Positions 1 through 7,158 of a DNA stretch of 15,487 nt are shown here, in pieces. Below the pieces are notes generated by a model that had not been told where the DNA came from, searched no databases, and saw only the letters and a program-made list of their open reading frames with translations. Numbering within the stretch: the stretch's first letter is position 1; the number at the start of each line of letters is the position of its first letter. The stretch is from the NCBI GenBank assembly GCA_023484185.1, contig JAMDBC010000195.1, forward strand, positions 1 to 15,487, in the 5' to 3' direction. This DNA comes from Chloroflexota bacterium. Lineage in GTDB: Bacteria > Chloroflexota > Anaerolineae > Anaerolineales > Villigracilaceae. The position numbers and the translations under genes are program-made.

Positions 1-74
1 TTTGACGCGGCAGCTTCGGCACGAGATTCATCTCCACTGGTCAGGTCCGCCAGCAGATCGTCCAGGAAAGACAC
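1..74 (-). CDS. Probable HEAT-repeat protein, N-terminal fragment
   Basis: This short minus-strand reading frame opens with a GTG at 72-74 and runs off the left edge after 24 codons. It reads (M/V)S-FLDDLLADLTSGDESRAEA-AAS. The pattern of an amphipathic helix, then 'SGD', then '(R)AEAA' is the usual opening of a HEAT-like repeat, so a HEAT-repeat protein is the best guess, but only one partial repeat is visible. It starts 10 bases after the stop of the Trm112-like gene on the same strand, which suggests co-transcription. There is no strong ribosome binding site (only a weak GAG six bases upstream), so the start could be wrong. The frame stays open and its codon use resembles the neighbours. 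Sequence to the left of the window would settle it. Confidence 0.55.
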   Translation of the reverse strand, partial: MSFLDDLLADLTSGDESRAEAAAS

Positions 75-84
75 GGAAGACTCG

Positions 85-303
85 TTATTTGGAGGGCGGC
101 GGAACAGGCAGTTTATCCTGCGCCGTATTGATCCACTTATCCCCTTCATCGATCAACATGACCGGGATATCATCCACAATTGGGTACTTGCGGCCACAAT
201 CCTGACAGATCAGCCAGGTATCCTTGTGAAGTTTTAGCAATCCATCTTTTTCGCGGACGCAGTTCGGGCAACGCAAAATTTCAAGCAAATCTTTACTGAC
301 CAT
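85..303 (-). CDS. Trm112-like zinc-ribbon protein (UPF0434 type)
   Basis: The 72-residue protein is full length for the bacterial Trm112-like family (about 60-75 residues). Two CxxC knuckles are visible: C12/C15 in 'RCPNC' and C33/C36 in 'CQDC', followed by the family's 'G(R)KYPIVDDIPVML' segment. Eukaryotic Trm112 is a small zinc-binding activator of methyltransferases. The bacterial single-domain members are poorly characterised, so a partner role here is inference. The ATG at 301-303 is preceded by GGAG with a five-base spacer, which fixes the start. An extended -10 element (TGG-TAAAAT) lies at 325-333 on the minus strand, about 20 bases upstream, so the gene probably has its own promoter despite following the VanW gene. 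The Pro-rich C-terminus (PVPPPSK) is unconserved. Confidence 0.88.
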   Translation of the reverse strand: MVSKDLLEILRCPNCVREKDGLLKLHKDTWLICQDCGRKYPIVDDIPVMLIDEGDKWINTAQDKLPVPPPSK

Positions 304-324
304 TTCTACTCCAATCCGGGCGCA

Positions 325-333
325 ATTTTACCA
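325..333 (-). promoter_or_regulatory. Extended -10 promoter of the Trm112-like gene
   Basis: Read on the minus strand the bases are TGG-TAAAAT, an extended -10 (TGn plus a 5/6 match to TATAAT). It lies 21 bases before the start codon and leaves room for a short leader carrying GGAG. No -35 is recognisable. The MITE-like element at 340-480 begins only six bases further upstream, so its insertion would have replaced any original -35 region. Confidence 0.45.
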
Positions 334-339
334 TGCCAG

Positions 340-480
340 CAGGCTGTCGGAGAATTCCATCAGCAGGCACTTTTTGCCGCGCAGAGCGCGAAGCTTTAAA
401 AGCTATTCTTGGCGTTCCTGGCGTGCTTCGTGGTTCAAATTGGCGCTTTGCATCACGAAACACTGCTCTCCGACAGCCTG
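340..480. repeat. MITE-like element with 14-bp terminal inverted repeats
   Basis: The left end reads CAGGCTGTCGGAGA (340-353) and the right end is its exact reverse complement (467-480), giving a 141-bp element with perfect 14-bp terminal inverted repeats. It has no coding capacity worth naming. Its right end directly abuts the TAA stop (481-483) of the VanW gene, and its left end lies six bases from the promoter of the Trm112-like gene. No target duplication is evident. A palindromic repeat of a different class (376-435) sits inside it. Size, ends and position fit a non-autonomous mobile element, but no transposase is present in the window to name its family. Confidence 0.65.
376..435 (-). 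repeat. 'AACC…GAACGC' palindromic intergenic repeat, copy 1
   Basis: On the minus strand this 60-base stretch runs from AACCACGAAGCACGCCAGGA to CTTCGCGCTCTGCGCGGC, with an AT-rich centre. It aligns along its length with the repeat at 13636-13701, sharing the AACCrC-AAG start, a GAACGC-AAGA middle and a CTTCGCGCTCTkCGCGG end. Repeats of this general look occur between genes in many environmental bacterial genomes. This copy is nested inside the MITE-like element at 340-480. Confidence 0.55.
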
Positions 481-2376
481 TTAGGATGCGGGCGGTCTGC
501 AAATGCCTCTGCGCTCTGCAAGTTTCTGAGGGTCCGGGACGCCGGGCGCATATTCACAAACTGCCTGCCATGCTTGATAATGAGTTCTGAATTCATCCTG
601 AAAAAGTATCGCGCCATTTTTTGAAACTGTACGCGTTACATCCACGTCCGCTCCATTGGCAGCCCAATCTGTTTGTTTTATCCCGCCTGGTTTCAAGTCA
701 GAGTTTTGAACGAAGGACGGGGCGGGCGCCGGGACGATGTTTTGCGGGCCGGTTGTAGTCGAATTTACTGTGCGCCCATCGTAGGTTGAGTAAAATTTCC
801 AAGTCAGCGAACGCGAACCCAAATCCACGCTCGTCTCCATCAAAACCCAGTAAGGGGAATTGTTAGTGAATTTAAAATCAACCAGCGGAAAATAGACGGT
901 TGCATCCAGTCCCGCCAATTTCGGGTCACTCACACCACTGGAGGTCTCTTCATAATATGAAACGCGATACGCATGTGGGACTCGCTCCACCACGGGGAAG
1001 CCGGCAAAGAACACGGTGCGGAACAAGGTGGTGCTGACTTGACAGACGCCGCCGCCCACGCCCTTGATCGTGCGTCCACCGTAAATAATGAGCGCTTCGG
1101 TAAATCCATTATCCAGGCTCACATCACCCAGAGCCTGCCCCATCGAAAACGTTTCACCCGGAGCCACCAATACACCGTCAAAGCGCTCCGCGGCGGTTGT
1201 GATATTTTGAATACGTGCGGCGTTTGATCCCCAAAAATATGAAGTCTGCTGACCGTTCGGAAGCAGTTGCGTGATCCCCAATTGTTGTGCGGTAGCCGTG
1301 TCCGGCAGGGTCGGCTGCGTCTCTTGAATCACAAGCGGAATGGTATGCTCGCCTTTCAACAAGCCATCAGTAATCGCCTTGAGACTGGCATCCACATCCA
1401 GCTTGCGACCCGTGTTGGAAGGAGTCTTGGCAACCAACTGACCGGTAGCCTCGTTAAAGTGAAAGCGCGCGTTGGACGATTGCCGATCTACTTGTGTTTC
1501 GACTCCTGCCAACATCTGGCGCAAAGTATCGGGGTTGAGTGTCACCTGCACTTCAACCTTATCGCCGTTCTGCACGCGCTGAACGCCGATCATATTTGCC
1601 AATATTTGCACATCGTATACCCAGGGGCCAGGGTCGCTTGCCTGTGCGCTCGGAACGACCAATCGCAATGGCTGACTCAAAACCGAGCGCGCCGTTTCGG
1701 CCTGTGCGGAAACATCCTTGATCGTTGGCTGTGTTTCCTGCACAATCAGCGGCACTTCGCCATCACTAAAAGATTGCAGCTGCGTGCTCAAGTACAACAG
1801 GGTCGCATTCACATTGAGCGCACGCCCCGGCTGACCCGGCTTGGCAACTACCTCCGTCCCCTGGAGTTGCAGGCTGGCTTCGACCACTGGCTGATTGACC
1901 TGTTGCGAAAGCGCCTGCAAATATTGATACGCGACGCGTTGGTCAAAAACAACAACCGGGGCGACCTTATAACCAAAGCCCTTCGCGCGGATCTGTCCGC
2001 TCAGCGCGCCGAACAATCCGCCGCTTCGCCCCAGACGGTAGGCGGCCTCCGCGCTGGACGACGCATCGAACACCATGCCTAACTGCGCCGGAGACGCAAC
2101 CCAGACTTTATCTCCATCACGAAACAGCACTTTACCGTTGATCGGATAGGAAAGAGTCTGGTTTAATTTCAATGCCGCAGTTTGTGGCGATAGGCCTGAA
2201 AGGTCCACGCCTGCAACCGAAACACCGGGGAAGATTCGGCCTGCGTAAACAAGTTGATATCCTACCACCCAGGCAAGAATGATACCCATAAACACAAACA
2301 GACCAGCGACTAAGGCCGCCGCGATCTGAGCCAGCACAGGAACACGACGTTGAGCGGGGTAGGTTAGTGTAGACAT
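481..2376 (-). CDS. VanW family protein with two peptidoglycan-binding-4-like repeats
   Basis: The 631-residue protein has a single N-terminal membrane segment (about residues 12-42), so it is probably anchored in the cytoplasmic membrane with the rest outside. Two repeats of the putative peptidoglycan-binding type (PF12229-like) follow, at roughly 55-220 and 240-360. Their ends are nearly identical (VPLIVQETQPT near 209 and IPLVIQETQPT near 346), which shows internal duplication. A VanW domain spans about 381-515, with the family's GGGVCQVSTT signature at 441-450. The C-terminal ~100 residues may form a G5-like beta domain. Family members such as YoaR are envelope proteins of uncertain biochemical role; the VanW name comes from a vancomycin-resistance cluster and does not by itself imply resistance. 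The ATG at 2374-2376 is preferred over an upstream TTG at 2398-2400, because a perfect TATAAT lies seven bases before it and there is no Shine-Dalgarno sequence. Confidence 0.9.
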   Translation of the reverse strand: MSTLTYPAQRRVPVLAQIAAALVAGLFVFMGIILAWVVGYQLVYAGRIFPGVSVAGVDLSGLSPQTAALKLNQTLSYPINGKVLFRDGDKVWVASPAQLGMVFDASSSAEAAYRLGRSGGLFGALSGQIRAKGFGYKVAPVVVFDQRVAYQYLQALSQQVNQPVVEASLQLQGTEVVAKPGQPGRALNVNATLLYLSTQLQSFSDGEVPLIVQETQPTIKDVSAQAETARSVLSQPLRLVVPSAQASDPGPWVYDVQILANMIGVQRVQNGDKVEVQVTLNPDTLRQMLAGVETQVDRQSSNARFHFNEATGQLVAKTPSNTGRKLDVDASLKAITDGLLKGEHTIPLVIQETQPTLPDTATAQQLGITQLLPNGQQTSYFWGSNAARIQNITTAAERFDGVLVAPGETFSMGQALGDVSLDNGFTEALIIYGGRTIKGVGGGVCQVSTTLFRTVFFAGFPVVERVPHAYRVSYYEETSSGVSDPKLAGLDATVYFPLVDFKFTNNSPYWVLMETSVDLGSRSLTWKFYSTYDGRTVNSTTTGPQNIVPAPAPSFVQNSDLKPGGIKQTDWAANGADVDVTRTVSKNGAILFQDEFRTHYQAWQAVCEYAPGVPDPQKLAERRGICRPPAS

Positions 2377-2383
2377 GGAGAAA

Positions 2384-2389
2384 ATTATA
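2384..2389 (-). promoter_or_regulatory. -10 box (TATAAT) of the VanW gene, leaderless arrangement
   Basis: A perfect TATAAT on the minus strand ends seven bases before the ATG at 2376, so transcription would begin at or next to the start codon. No Shine-Dalgarno sequence lies between them. A -35 element at the usual distance is not convincing. Confidence 0.5.
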
Positions 2390-2457
2390 CCTGCTTGCAA
2401 AAATTACAGATTACAGCCACTTAAGAAGATTATGCAAGAACTGACGGCAGACTAGGT

Positions 2458-3048
2458 TTATTTGTTCCGCTTGAACACCAGGCCGGGGATCATCATCGGC
2501 GTGGCGGATTTATATTCTGCATAACTCGCGCCGAATTCACGCAAAAGTTTCCGCTCTTCAAAGTATGCGCCGATGAAAATATAAGCCGTGAGCGACGCAT
2601 AGAAGATCAAATTGTTGACGGTCATCACGGGCGAGAGCCACAAAATCAGCAAACTAAAAAGATAGAGCGGATGGCGCACGAGACGATACATTCCGCCTGT
2701 CACCAGCGCCGACGGTTTCTCTCCCTCCCAGAATTGACTCAGACCGACGAACGAAAGCGGCCCGGTCTGTAAAAATGAAAACAGAAGGAGTACCGCTGTC
2801 AACCCCTGCCCTGCCAACATTACATACATCCATGGTGCGGACACGGAATAAAGTTCATGGTCGGGAAGAATTAACACAAGAAAATAAATCGGGGCAAAAG
2901 TAAGGAGCGAAAATACGTTGTAAGCGAAACGATACGCGATCATCACACGCTCGCCAAGCAAGCCGCGCAAAAATTCCTTGAATTTCGTCGAAGCCAAAAT
3001 CGAATGAACAATCCCCCAAACAGCGATTGACAAAATGATCCAGTACAT
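2458..3048 (-). CDS. Integral membrane methyltransferase-like protein (isoprenylcysteine carboxyl methyltransferase / NnrU-MddA type)
   Basis: The protein of 196 residues has about five hydrophobic segments and the C-terminal signature of membrane methyltransferases: GGMYRLVRHPLY (RHP at 125-127), a hydrophobic stretch, then EER (164-166) and FGASYAEYK (to about 180). In known members these residues form the S-adenosylmethionine site. The N-terminal part (VHSILAS, then a YRFAYN segment) resembles the NnrU/MddA branch, whose characterised member methylates methanethiol. The substrate here cannot be told from sequence. The start is placed at the ATG at 3046-3048 because AGGAGA lies three bases upstream. 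An ATG four codons earlier (3058-3060) lacks such a site. The gene stands between the ATPase and VanW genes on the same strand, and a terminator-like hairpin at 3150-3194 separates it from the ATPase gene. Confidence 0.8.
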   Translation of the reverse strand: MYWIILSIAVWGIVHSILASTKFKEFLRGLLGERVMIAYRFAYNVFSLLTFAPIYFLVLILPDHELYSVSAPWMYVMLAGQGLTAVLLLFSFLQTGPLSFVGLSQFWEGEKPSALVTGGMYRLVRHPLYLFSLLILWLSPVMTVNNLIFYASLTAYIFIGAYFEERKLLREFGASYAEYKSATPMMIPGLVFKRNK

Positions 3049-3063
3049 AAATCTCCTCATCGG

Positions 3064-3127
3064 TCATTGCGAGGGCTGGTGGTCGAGTAGCGTTCTTCGC
3101 GTATCGAGACCAGCCCGAAGCAATCTG
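3064..3127. repeat. Palindromic repeat of the 'TCATTGCGAG…CGAAGCAATCTG' type
   Basis: The outer ends TCATTGCGAG and CGAAGCAATCTG enclose a long imperfect hairpin: ATTGC pairs with GCAAT, GGCTGGT pairs with ACCAGCC, and TCGA and GCG pairs continue inward. Repeats with these ends are common between genes in many bacterial genomes (recognised from general knowledge, not searched). It lies immediately upstream of the methyltransferase-like gene and touches its alternative start codon. Confidence 0.6.
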
Positions 3128-3149
3128 CTTTTCACACCTCTACAAAAAC

Positions 3150-3194
3150 CACGTTGGCAAATTCAACGCGTTAATGTTTCAACTTGCCAACGTG
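3150..3194 (-). terminator. Rho-independent-type terminator after the ATPase gene
   Basis: Perfect 11-bp arms, CACGTTGGCAA (3150-3160) and TTGCCAACGTG (3184-3194), enclose a 23-base loop. On the minus strand the stem is followed by GTTTTTGTA, and it begins about 15 bases after the ATPase stop codon at 3210. The loop is long for a strong terminator, but the position and T-run fit. Confidence 0.6.
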
Positions 3195-3209
3195 CAAACT
3201 TGAAAACGA

Positions 3210-5774
3210 TTATTCGCCGAAGGCCGGCAGTTCCAACGTCTGCCCACCAGACTGAATAACATAATACGGCATCCACGCCACGCCAAACAGGCTGACATAA
3301 ATATCCGTTTTCTTCGGCTCAACCGTTACTTCGGTAATGTCATTTACCACTTGACCCCAACGATCATTGATTTCTGTAACGGCTTGGTCGCGTTCCTGTT
3401 GAAGAACAGCCAAATCTTTTTTATATTGATCAATGGCTTGCACAGACTCGTCAACGTTAGCTTTAGCCATTTCGGTCATGCGATGTTTGGAGAGCGAGGT
3501 TGAGACTCTGCGGCCAATGCTCTTGCGACCTGACAGGAAACCGATGACACTTTCAACTCCCGTGCCAAGTTCCTCCGTCTTGCGTTGACCCAAGTTAATC
3601 TGATCCTGTTGCAGCTCGCGATCTTCGCGCGCCATCTTATCTTCCAAAGCCTTGATCTTGCGATCCATTGCGCCAGTTGCCTTTTCAAGTTCTGCATCAC
3701 GCGCATCACGCGCTGCATCCGCGCAGGCTTTCATAAAATCTGCCGGTGAAACATCCGGCCCGGCGGAAATTTTCAAAGTCTGATTGACACGCGCTTTCAC
3801 AGACGAGTTCCGATATATCCAGTCGGCAAAATCTTTTTGCATGGCAGTCATGCGCTTGGAGTCATTCAACGGTGAGTCGATCATGCCAAAGCGCGCGCCG
3901 GGTGTTGGCAATTTATCCAACTTGTCGAGCAATGGGCCGCTGTAAGAAAAATCATCCCAACGTATCACACCGCCGCGCTCGGGTTTTTCAACCAGTACCG
4001 ACCGCACTATGTTGCTATCCACACCCATCTTGCGGTCAAGGAAACGGATCTGAGCAGAGCCTAATAATGCGGGTCGATACACCACACTCTGGATCGTCGC
4101 ACCAGCCGCCATGGGTTGTTTCGCCGCGCTAGAGGCTTCGGGCAGGCTGTGTGTTTGCGGCAGGAAATATTCTGCAACGCCTGCCGGTAAGGATGGCTTG
4201 GTCTGATTGCCATTCGTAGACGGTGGACGATTGACAGCAGACGGTGTGGATGCAGAAACAGCCGACTTAACAGGAGCCGCTTCCGGGTCCGGACTTGAGG
4301 CGGGCGTGGGGACAACGGGCTTTACGCTGGCTGATACATTCGTCTGCTTACTGCTTACTGATAACTGGTCACTGATCTTCGCGCCGACCAGTTGATTGAG
4401 CGCCGGGATCTGCGTGCGCGTCAGCGGACCAGCCAGGAAATTCATCGTCCAGCGCGTCTGAAACAGCATGGGCGCTTTGGAATGAACATTGTGAAGAACA
4501 AAGACGCGCTTGCCGAGGCCTGAGATCAATTGATCGAGAGTTGCGCGCGAGTCGCCGCCCGCCGCGCTTTGGAGGCCATCCAACAAACGGTTCTTATCGT
4601 TTTCGGTTTGCAGTTTGCCGATGATCCATGTTCCGGCGTTGGAGAGGGCCTTGTAGTCCACGTCCACTGGATTTTGTGTGGCGAGCAAAAGCCCAACACC
4701 AAAAGCGCGCGCTTGTTTGAGCATACGAAGCAGAGGTTGCTTGGATGGCGGGTTATTGACGGGAGGCAGATAGCCAAAAATCTCATCCATGTAAACCAGC
4801 GCGCGCAGCGCGCCCGTACCAGATTGGGAACGCATCCAGGACTCAATCGCAGAGAACAATAATGTGACGAAGAACATACGCTCGGCATCGGGCAAATGTG
4901 CGAGATAGAAAACACTGTGACGCGGACGCCCATCCTTGGAGAAAAGTAATGTGGCAACATCCAGACTCTGGCCTTCTCGCCAGGCTTCAAAAGCGGGCGC
5001 GGCCAGAATGTTGTTCAATTGCATGGCAAGTTCCATGCGGTCTTTAGGCGGAAAGAAAGCGTCGACAGGAAACGCTCCGAGTTTATCGAAAGGCGGCGTT
5101 TGTGTTTGGAGAATCAGTTCGGTCAGTTCGAGGTCCTGACCTTGACTCCATGCGGTTTCAAATAAATTGGAAAGCAGAATGTGCTCACGCGATTGGATCG
5201 GGTCAATATTGTCCATGCCGATCAAGCCAAGCAAAGCTGTGACCGTGCTGGAAATTTTTTCGCGCAGTATCTCGCGATTGGAATTCCAATCAATTTCCGG
5301 CGCGGACAGCGAAGATAATACGCTGACCGGAATGCCCGCATCGGAACCGGGAGTATAGATGGCAAACTCGGCTGCGTTCTTGAGCGCCAGCATCCGCTCA
5401 TGGCTGATGCCCCAATCGCTCAACCCCTTCGTCCAGGCTTGTGATGCGGCAGCAGCGGCTTGGTCGATGGTTTCACCGGCGCGGCGCGCAAGGTCAGGGT
5501 CTATCCACGGCTGGAAATCCTGCGGGAGGAGATCAGGAAAATGCAGGAGCAGGTTTGTGAGATCACCTTTGGGATCAATGATAATGGCGGGGATGCCCTG
5601 TAAGGCGGCCTCTTCCAACATGCCGACGCACAAACCGGTTTTTCCGGAACCGGTCATGCCGGTCACGACCGCGTGCGTGGTCAGGTCAGCCGGATCGTAA
5701 GTGACTGGCTGAGTGGTGGTCTTTCCACTCTTTGAATCAAAAAGACGGCCAAGATAAAATTCTTTGTCTGCCAT
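3210..5774 (-). CDS. HerA/FtsK-type P-loop ATPase with C-terminal coiled coils (DUF87-like)
   Basis: This predicted cytoplasmic protein of 854 residues has no signal peptide or membrane segment. Walker A is GMTGSGKT at residues 39-46, followed by IIIDPKGDLTNL near 65-75, the arrangement seen in HerA, VirB4 and related additional-strand ATPases. Walker B is LVYMDEI at 326-332, and LLLATQNPVDVD near 363 is a typical sensor segment. A low-complexity Pro/Ser/Thr linker spans about 467-530. The C-terminal third has two likely coiled coils (about 680-735 and 770-807) and ends in a small, probably beta-rich segment. HerA-like enzymes pump DNA or protein; no NurA nuclease or secretion gene is nearby, so the substrate is unknown. 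The ATG at 5772-5774 has GAGGAG seven bases upstream and is preferred to an in-frame GTG at 5787-5789. A promoter sits at 5816-5844. Confidence 0.82.
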   Translation of the reverse strand: MADKEFYLGRLFDSKSGKTTTQPVTYDPADLTTHAVVTGMTGSGKTGLCVGMLEEAALQGIPAIIIDPKGDLTNLLLHFPDLLPQDFQPWIDPDLARRAGETIDQAAAAASQAWTKGLSDWGISHERMLALKNAAEFAIYTPGSDAGIPVSVLSSLSAPEIDWNSNREILREKISSTVTALLGLIGMDNIDPIQSREHILLSNLFETAWSQGQDLELTELILQTQTPPFDKLGAFPVDAFFPPKDRMELAMQLNNILAAPAFEAWREGQSLDVATLLFSKDGRPRHSVFYLAHLPDAERMFFVTLLFSAIESWMRSQSGTGALRALVYMDEIFGYLPPVNNPPSKQPLLRMLKQARAFGVGLLLATQNPVDVDYKALSNAGTWIIGKLQTENDKNRLLDGLQSAAGGDSRATLDQLISGLGKRVFVLHNVHSKAPMLFQTRWTMNFLAGPLTRTQIPALNQLVGAKISDQLSVSSKQTNVSASVKPVVPTPASSPDPEAAPVKSAVSASTPSAVNRPPSTNGNQTKPSLPAGVAEYFLPQTHSLPEASSAAKQPMAAGATIQSVVYRPALLGSAQIRFLDRKMGVDSNIVRSVLVEKPERGGVIRWDDFSYSGPLLDKLDKLPTPGARFGMIDSPLNDSKRMTAMQKDFADWIYRNSSVKARVNQTLKISAGPDVSPADFMKACADAARDARDAELEKATGAMDRKIKALEDKMAREDRELQQDQINLGQRKTEELGTGVESVIGFLSGRKSIGRRVSTSLSKHRMTEMAKANVDESVQAIDQYKKDLAVLQQERDQAVTEINDRWGQVVNDITEVTVEPKKTDIYVSLFGVAWMPYYVIQSGGQTLELPAFGE
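4342..4376. repeat. Intergenic-type 'TTACTG' repeat inside the ATPase linker
   Basis: The plus strand reads CTTACTGCTTACTGATAACTG followed by a related TCACTGAT unit, degenerate copies of a seven-base unit. Tracts like this usually lie between genes. Here the tract is in frame and encodes the ISDQLSVSSKQ part of the variable linker of the ATPase gene. Confidence 0.5.
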
Positions 5775-5815
5775 TTCAGCGCTCCTCACAGTGGTACGAA
5801 TGTTCTATGCAGCTT

Positions 5816-5844
5816 AATGTAATCGAAACCGAAAGAAATGGCAA
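5816..5844 (-). promoter_or_regulatory. Sigma-70-type promoter of the ATPase gene
   Basis: On the minus strand TTGCCA (5839-5844, 5/6 match to TTGACA) is followed after exactly 17 bases by TACATT (5816-5821, 4/6 match to TATAAT). The start of transcription would fall near 5809, giving a leader of about 35 bases with GAGGAG before the ATG at 5774. Confidence 0.5.
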
Positions 5845-5860
5845 CACTCAGCACAGCATT

Positions 5861-5898
5861 AAGAAGAGAGACCGTCCTGGGAGACGGTCTCTCTTCTT
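5861..5898 (-). terminator. Strong hairpin terminator after the anti-sigma-like gene
   Basis: A perfect 16-bp stem pairs AAGAAGAGAGACCGTC (5861-5876) with its complement at 5883-5898 around the six-base loop CTGGGA. It lies 27 bases beyond the stop codon at 5926. On the minus strand the descending arm ends in TCTTCTT, so the T-rich tail is partly inside the stem. It separates the sigma/anti-sigma pair from the ATPase gene. Confidence 0.75.
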
Positions 5899-5925
5899 TA
5901 AACAGCCAAACAAAAATCAATTTCC

Positions 5926-7158
5926 TCAATGACCAGTATCGTTCTGATTGTTGTCATTTTGGTCATTGCTATCAGAATTGTTCTCGGTTTGGTTGTTACT
6001 ATTATTGTTGCCGCCAGAATCAGAACTACTTCCGGAATTTCCCGAACCGCCGTCTCCATTATTCGTTCCTATGGTAGATCGATTATCAACGGATTTGACC
6101 TCAACCTTGGTAACGATAAACTTTCCGGTTGCATCGTAATAGCCTTCAAACTTCACCGCTGAACCGACTTTTACCGCGCCGTCAATCTGCGCTTGATCGG
6201 CAATCACGGATTGTCCATTTATATTCCATACATTACCACGTATCGACTCGACCACACCACTAAACTCATATCCTTTTTGCTGTTGTTGGGAGGCCGATGG
6301 CTGTTCTGGCGCAGGCGTGCCAGGCATGATCACGATGACCGGTAGAGGCGTTGTTTGTAAATTTTTATTTGCAGCAGTTGGTGCAACTGGAATGCTATGA
6401 TTTTCATTATCCGTCTCGCCGTTTTGATCGTTATCGCCTGACGGTTCGAGCGGAGGCAGGGAAACTCCCGGCTGTAAAAGCCGGATCTCCTGCGCGTCAA
6501 CGGTGCCATCGTTACGCGTCGTTCCGATGACTGCAACCGGTACGCCATTTGAGATCACATCTGCAGGCAGGCGTGTCGAATTGGTAACCGAGACCGGGAT
6601 GCCGGAAACCAGCCACTGCCCGTTCTGTTGACTAATTACCAGACCGGAAAATGTGATCGAAGCGGAGCGTCCCTTCATCAGCAATTCGTCAATTTCATTG
6701 AGACGTTCCTGCTCATACTGGCTTTCCAGGACATTGCGTCCTTGAGGATTGAATACAAAGAGTAAGCGGACATCCTCCCAGGTGCGTTTGACAGGATAAA
6801 GTTGATCGCCAGGCAGCGTACCCGATGAAGCGCTCACCAAGCCTGTGCTGCTGATGAATAAGGCGCCAGCCACCCCAAAGGTGATCGCCCAGCGCGAGAA
6901 CATGGGGATCATCCGGCGACGCGGGGCGCGTTTGGCCTCACGCATCTCGGCGGCGCGTTGCATTAAACGGGCGCGGCCTCGGCGTTGGATATCACCTGGG
7001 ATGGTGCGTCCACTTGAGACCCGGGCACGAAGCGATGCTTCAAGCATGGGACGCAGTTGTTTGACGAGATCGGGGTAACGCGCCAGAACCGAGTCCAAGT
7101 CTTGTCCTTGTTCGAGATTTTGCAAACAATTTTCGAGAGCGTCGTATAACTTATTCAT
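5926..7158 (-). CDS. Membrane-anchored anti-sigma-like protein with DUF5667 and two DUF5666 domains
   Basis: The 410-residue protein begins with a cytoplasmic helical part (residues 1-85, including LDSVLARYPDLVKQLRPMLE) rich in Arg just before a single membrane helix (about 88-110). Outside come a DUF5667 segment (about 110-160; GDQLYPVKR…QYEQERLNEIDEL), a first DUF5666-like beta domain (168-228), a Pro/Thr/Gln linker, a second DUF5666-like domain (297-357; FSGVVESI…KFIVTKVEV) and a tail of about 50 residues made almost only of Asn, Ser, Gly, Asp and Gln. The topology and the coupling to an ECF sigma gene suggest a transmembrane anti-sigma factor; this is inference, as no zinc-binding ZAS motif is seen. 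Its ATG at 7156-7158 overlaps the sigma gene's last codons by eight bases and has GGAGG six bases upstream. A second ATG directly before it (7159-7161) is possible. Confidence 0.8.
   Translation of the reverse strand: MNKLYDALENCLQNLEQGQDLDSVLARYPDLVKQLRPMLEASLRARVSSGRTIPGDIQRRGRARLMQRAAEMREAKRAPRRRMIPMFSRWAITFGVAGALFISSTGLVSASSGTLPGDQLYPVKRTWEDVRLLFVFNPQGRNVLESQYEQERLNEIDELLMKGRSASITFSGLVISQQNGQWLVSGIPVSVTNSTRLPADVISNGVPVAVIGTTRNDGTVDAQEIRLLQPGVSLPPLEPSGDNDQNGETDNENHSIPVAPTAANKNLQTTPLPVIVIMPGTPAPEQPSASQQQQKGYEFSGVVESIRGNVWNINGQSVIADQAQIDGAVKVGSAVKFEGYYDATGKFIVTKVEVKSVDNRSTIGTNNGDGGSGNSGSSSDSGGNNNSNNQTENNSDSNDQNDNNQNDTGH

Noticed and set aside
1267..2082. Plus-strand open frame of 271 codons
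   Set aside because: It lies wholly inside the VanW gene on the other strand, has no family features, and its composition is that of an antisense shadow.
481..2376. VanW gene as a vancomycin-resistance determinant
   Set aside because: No vanR/S, vanH, vanA-type ligase or vanX gene is present, and VanW domains are common in envelope proteins unrelated to resistance.
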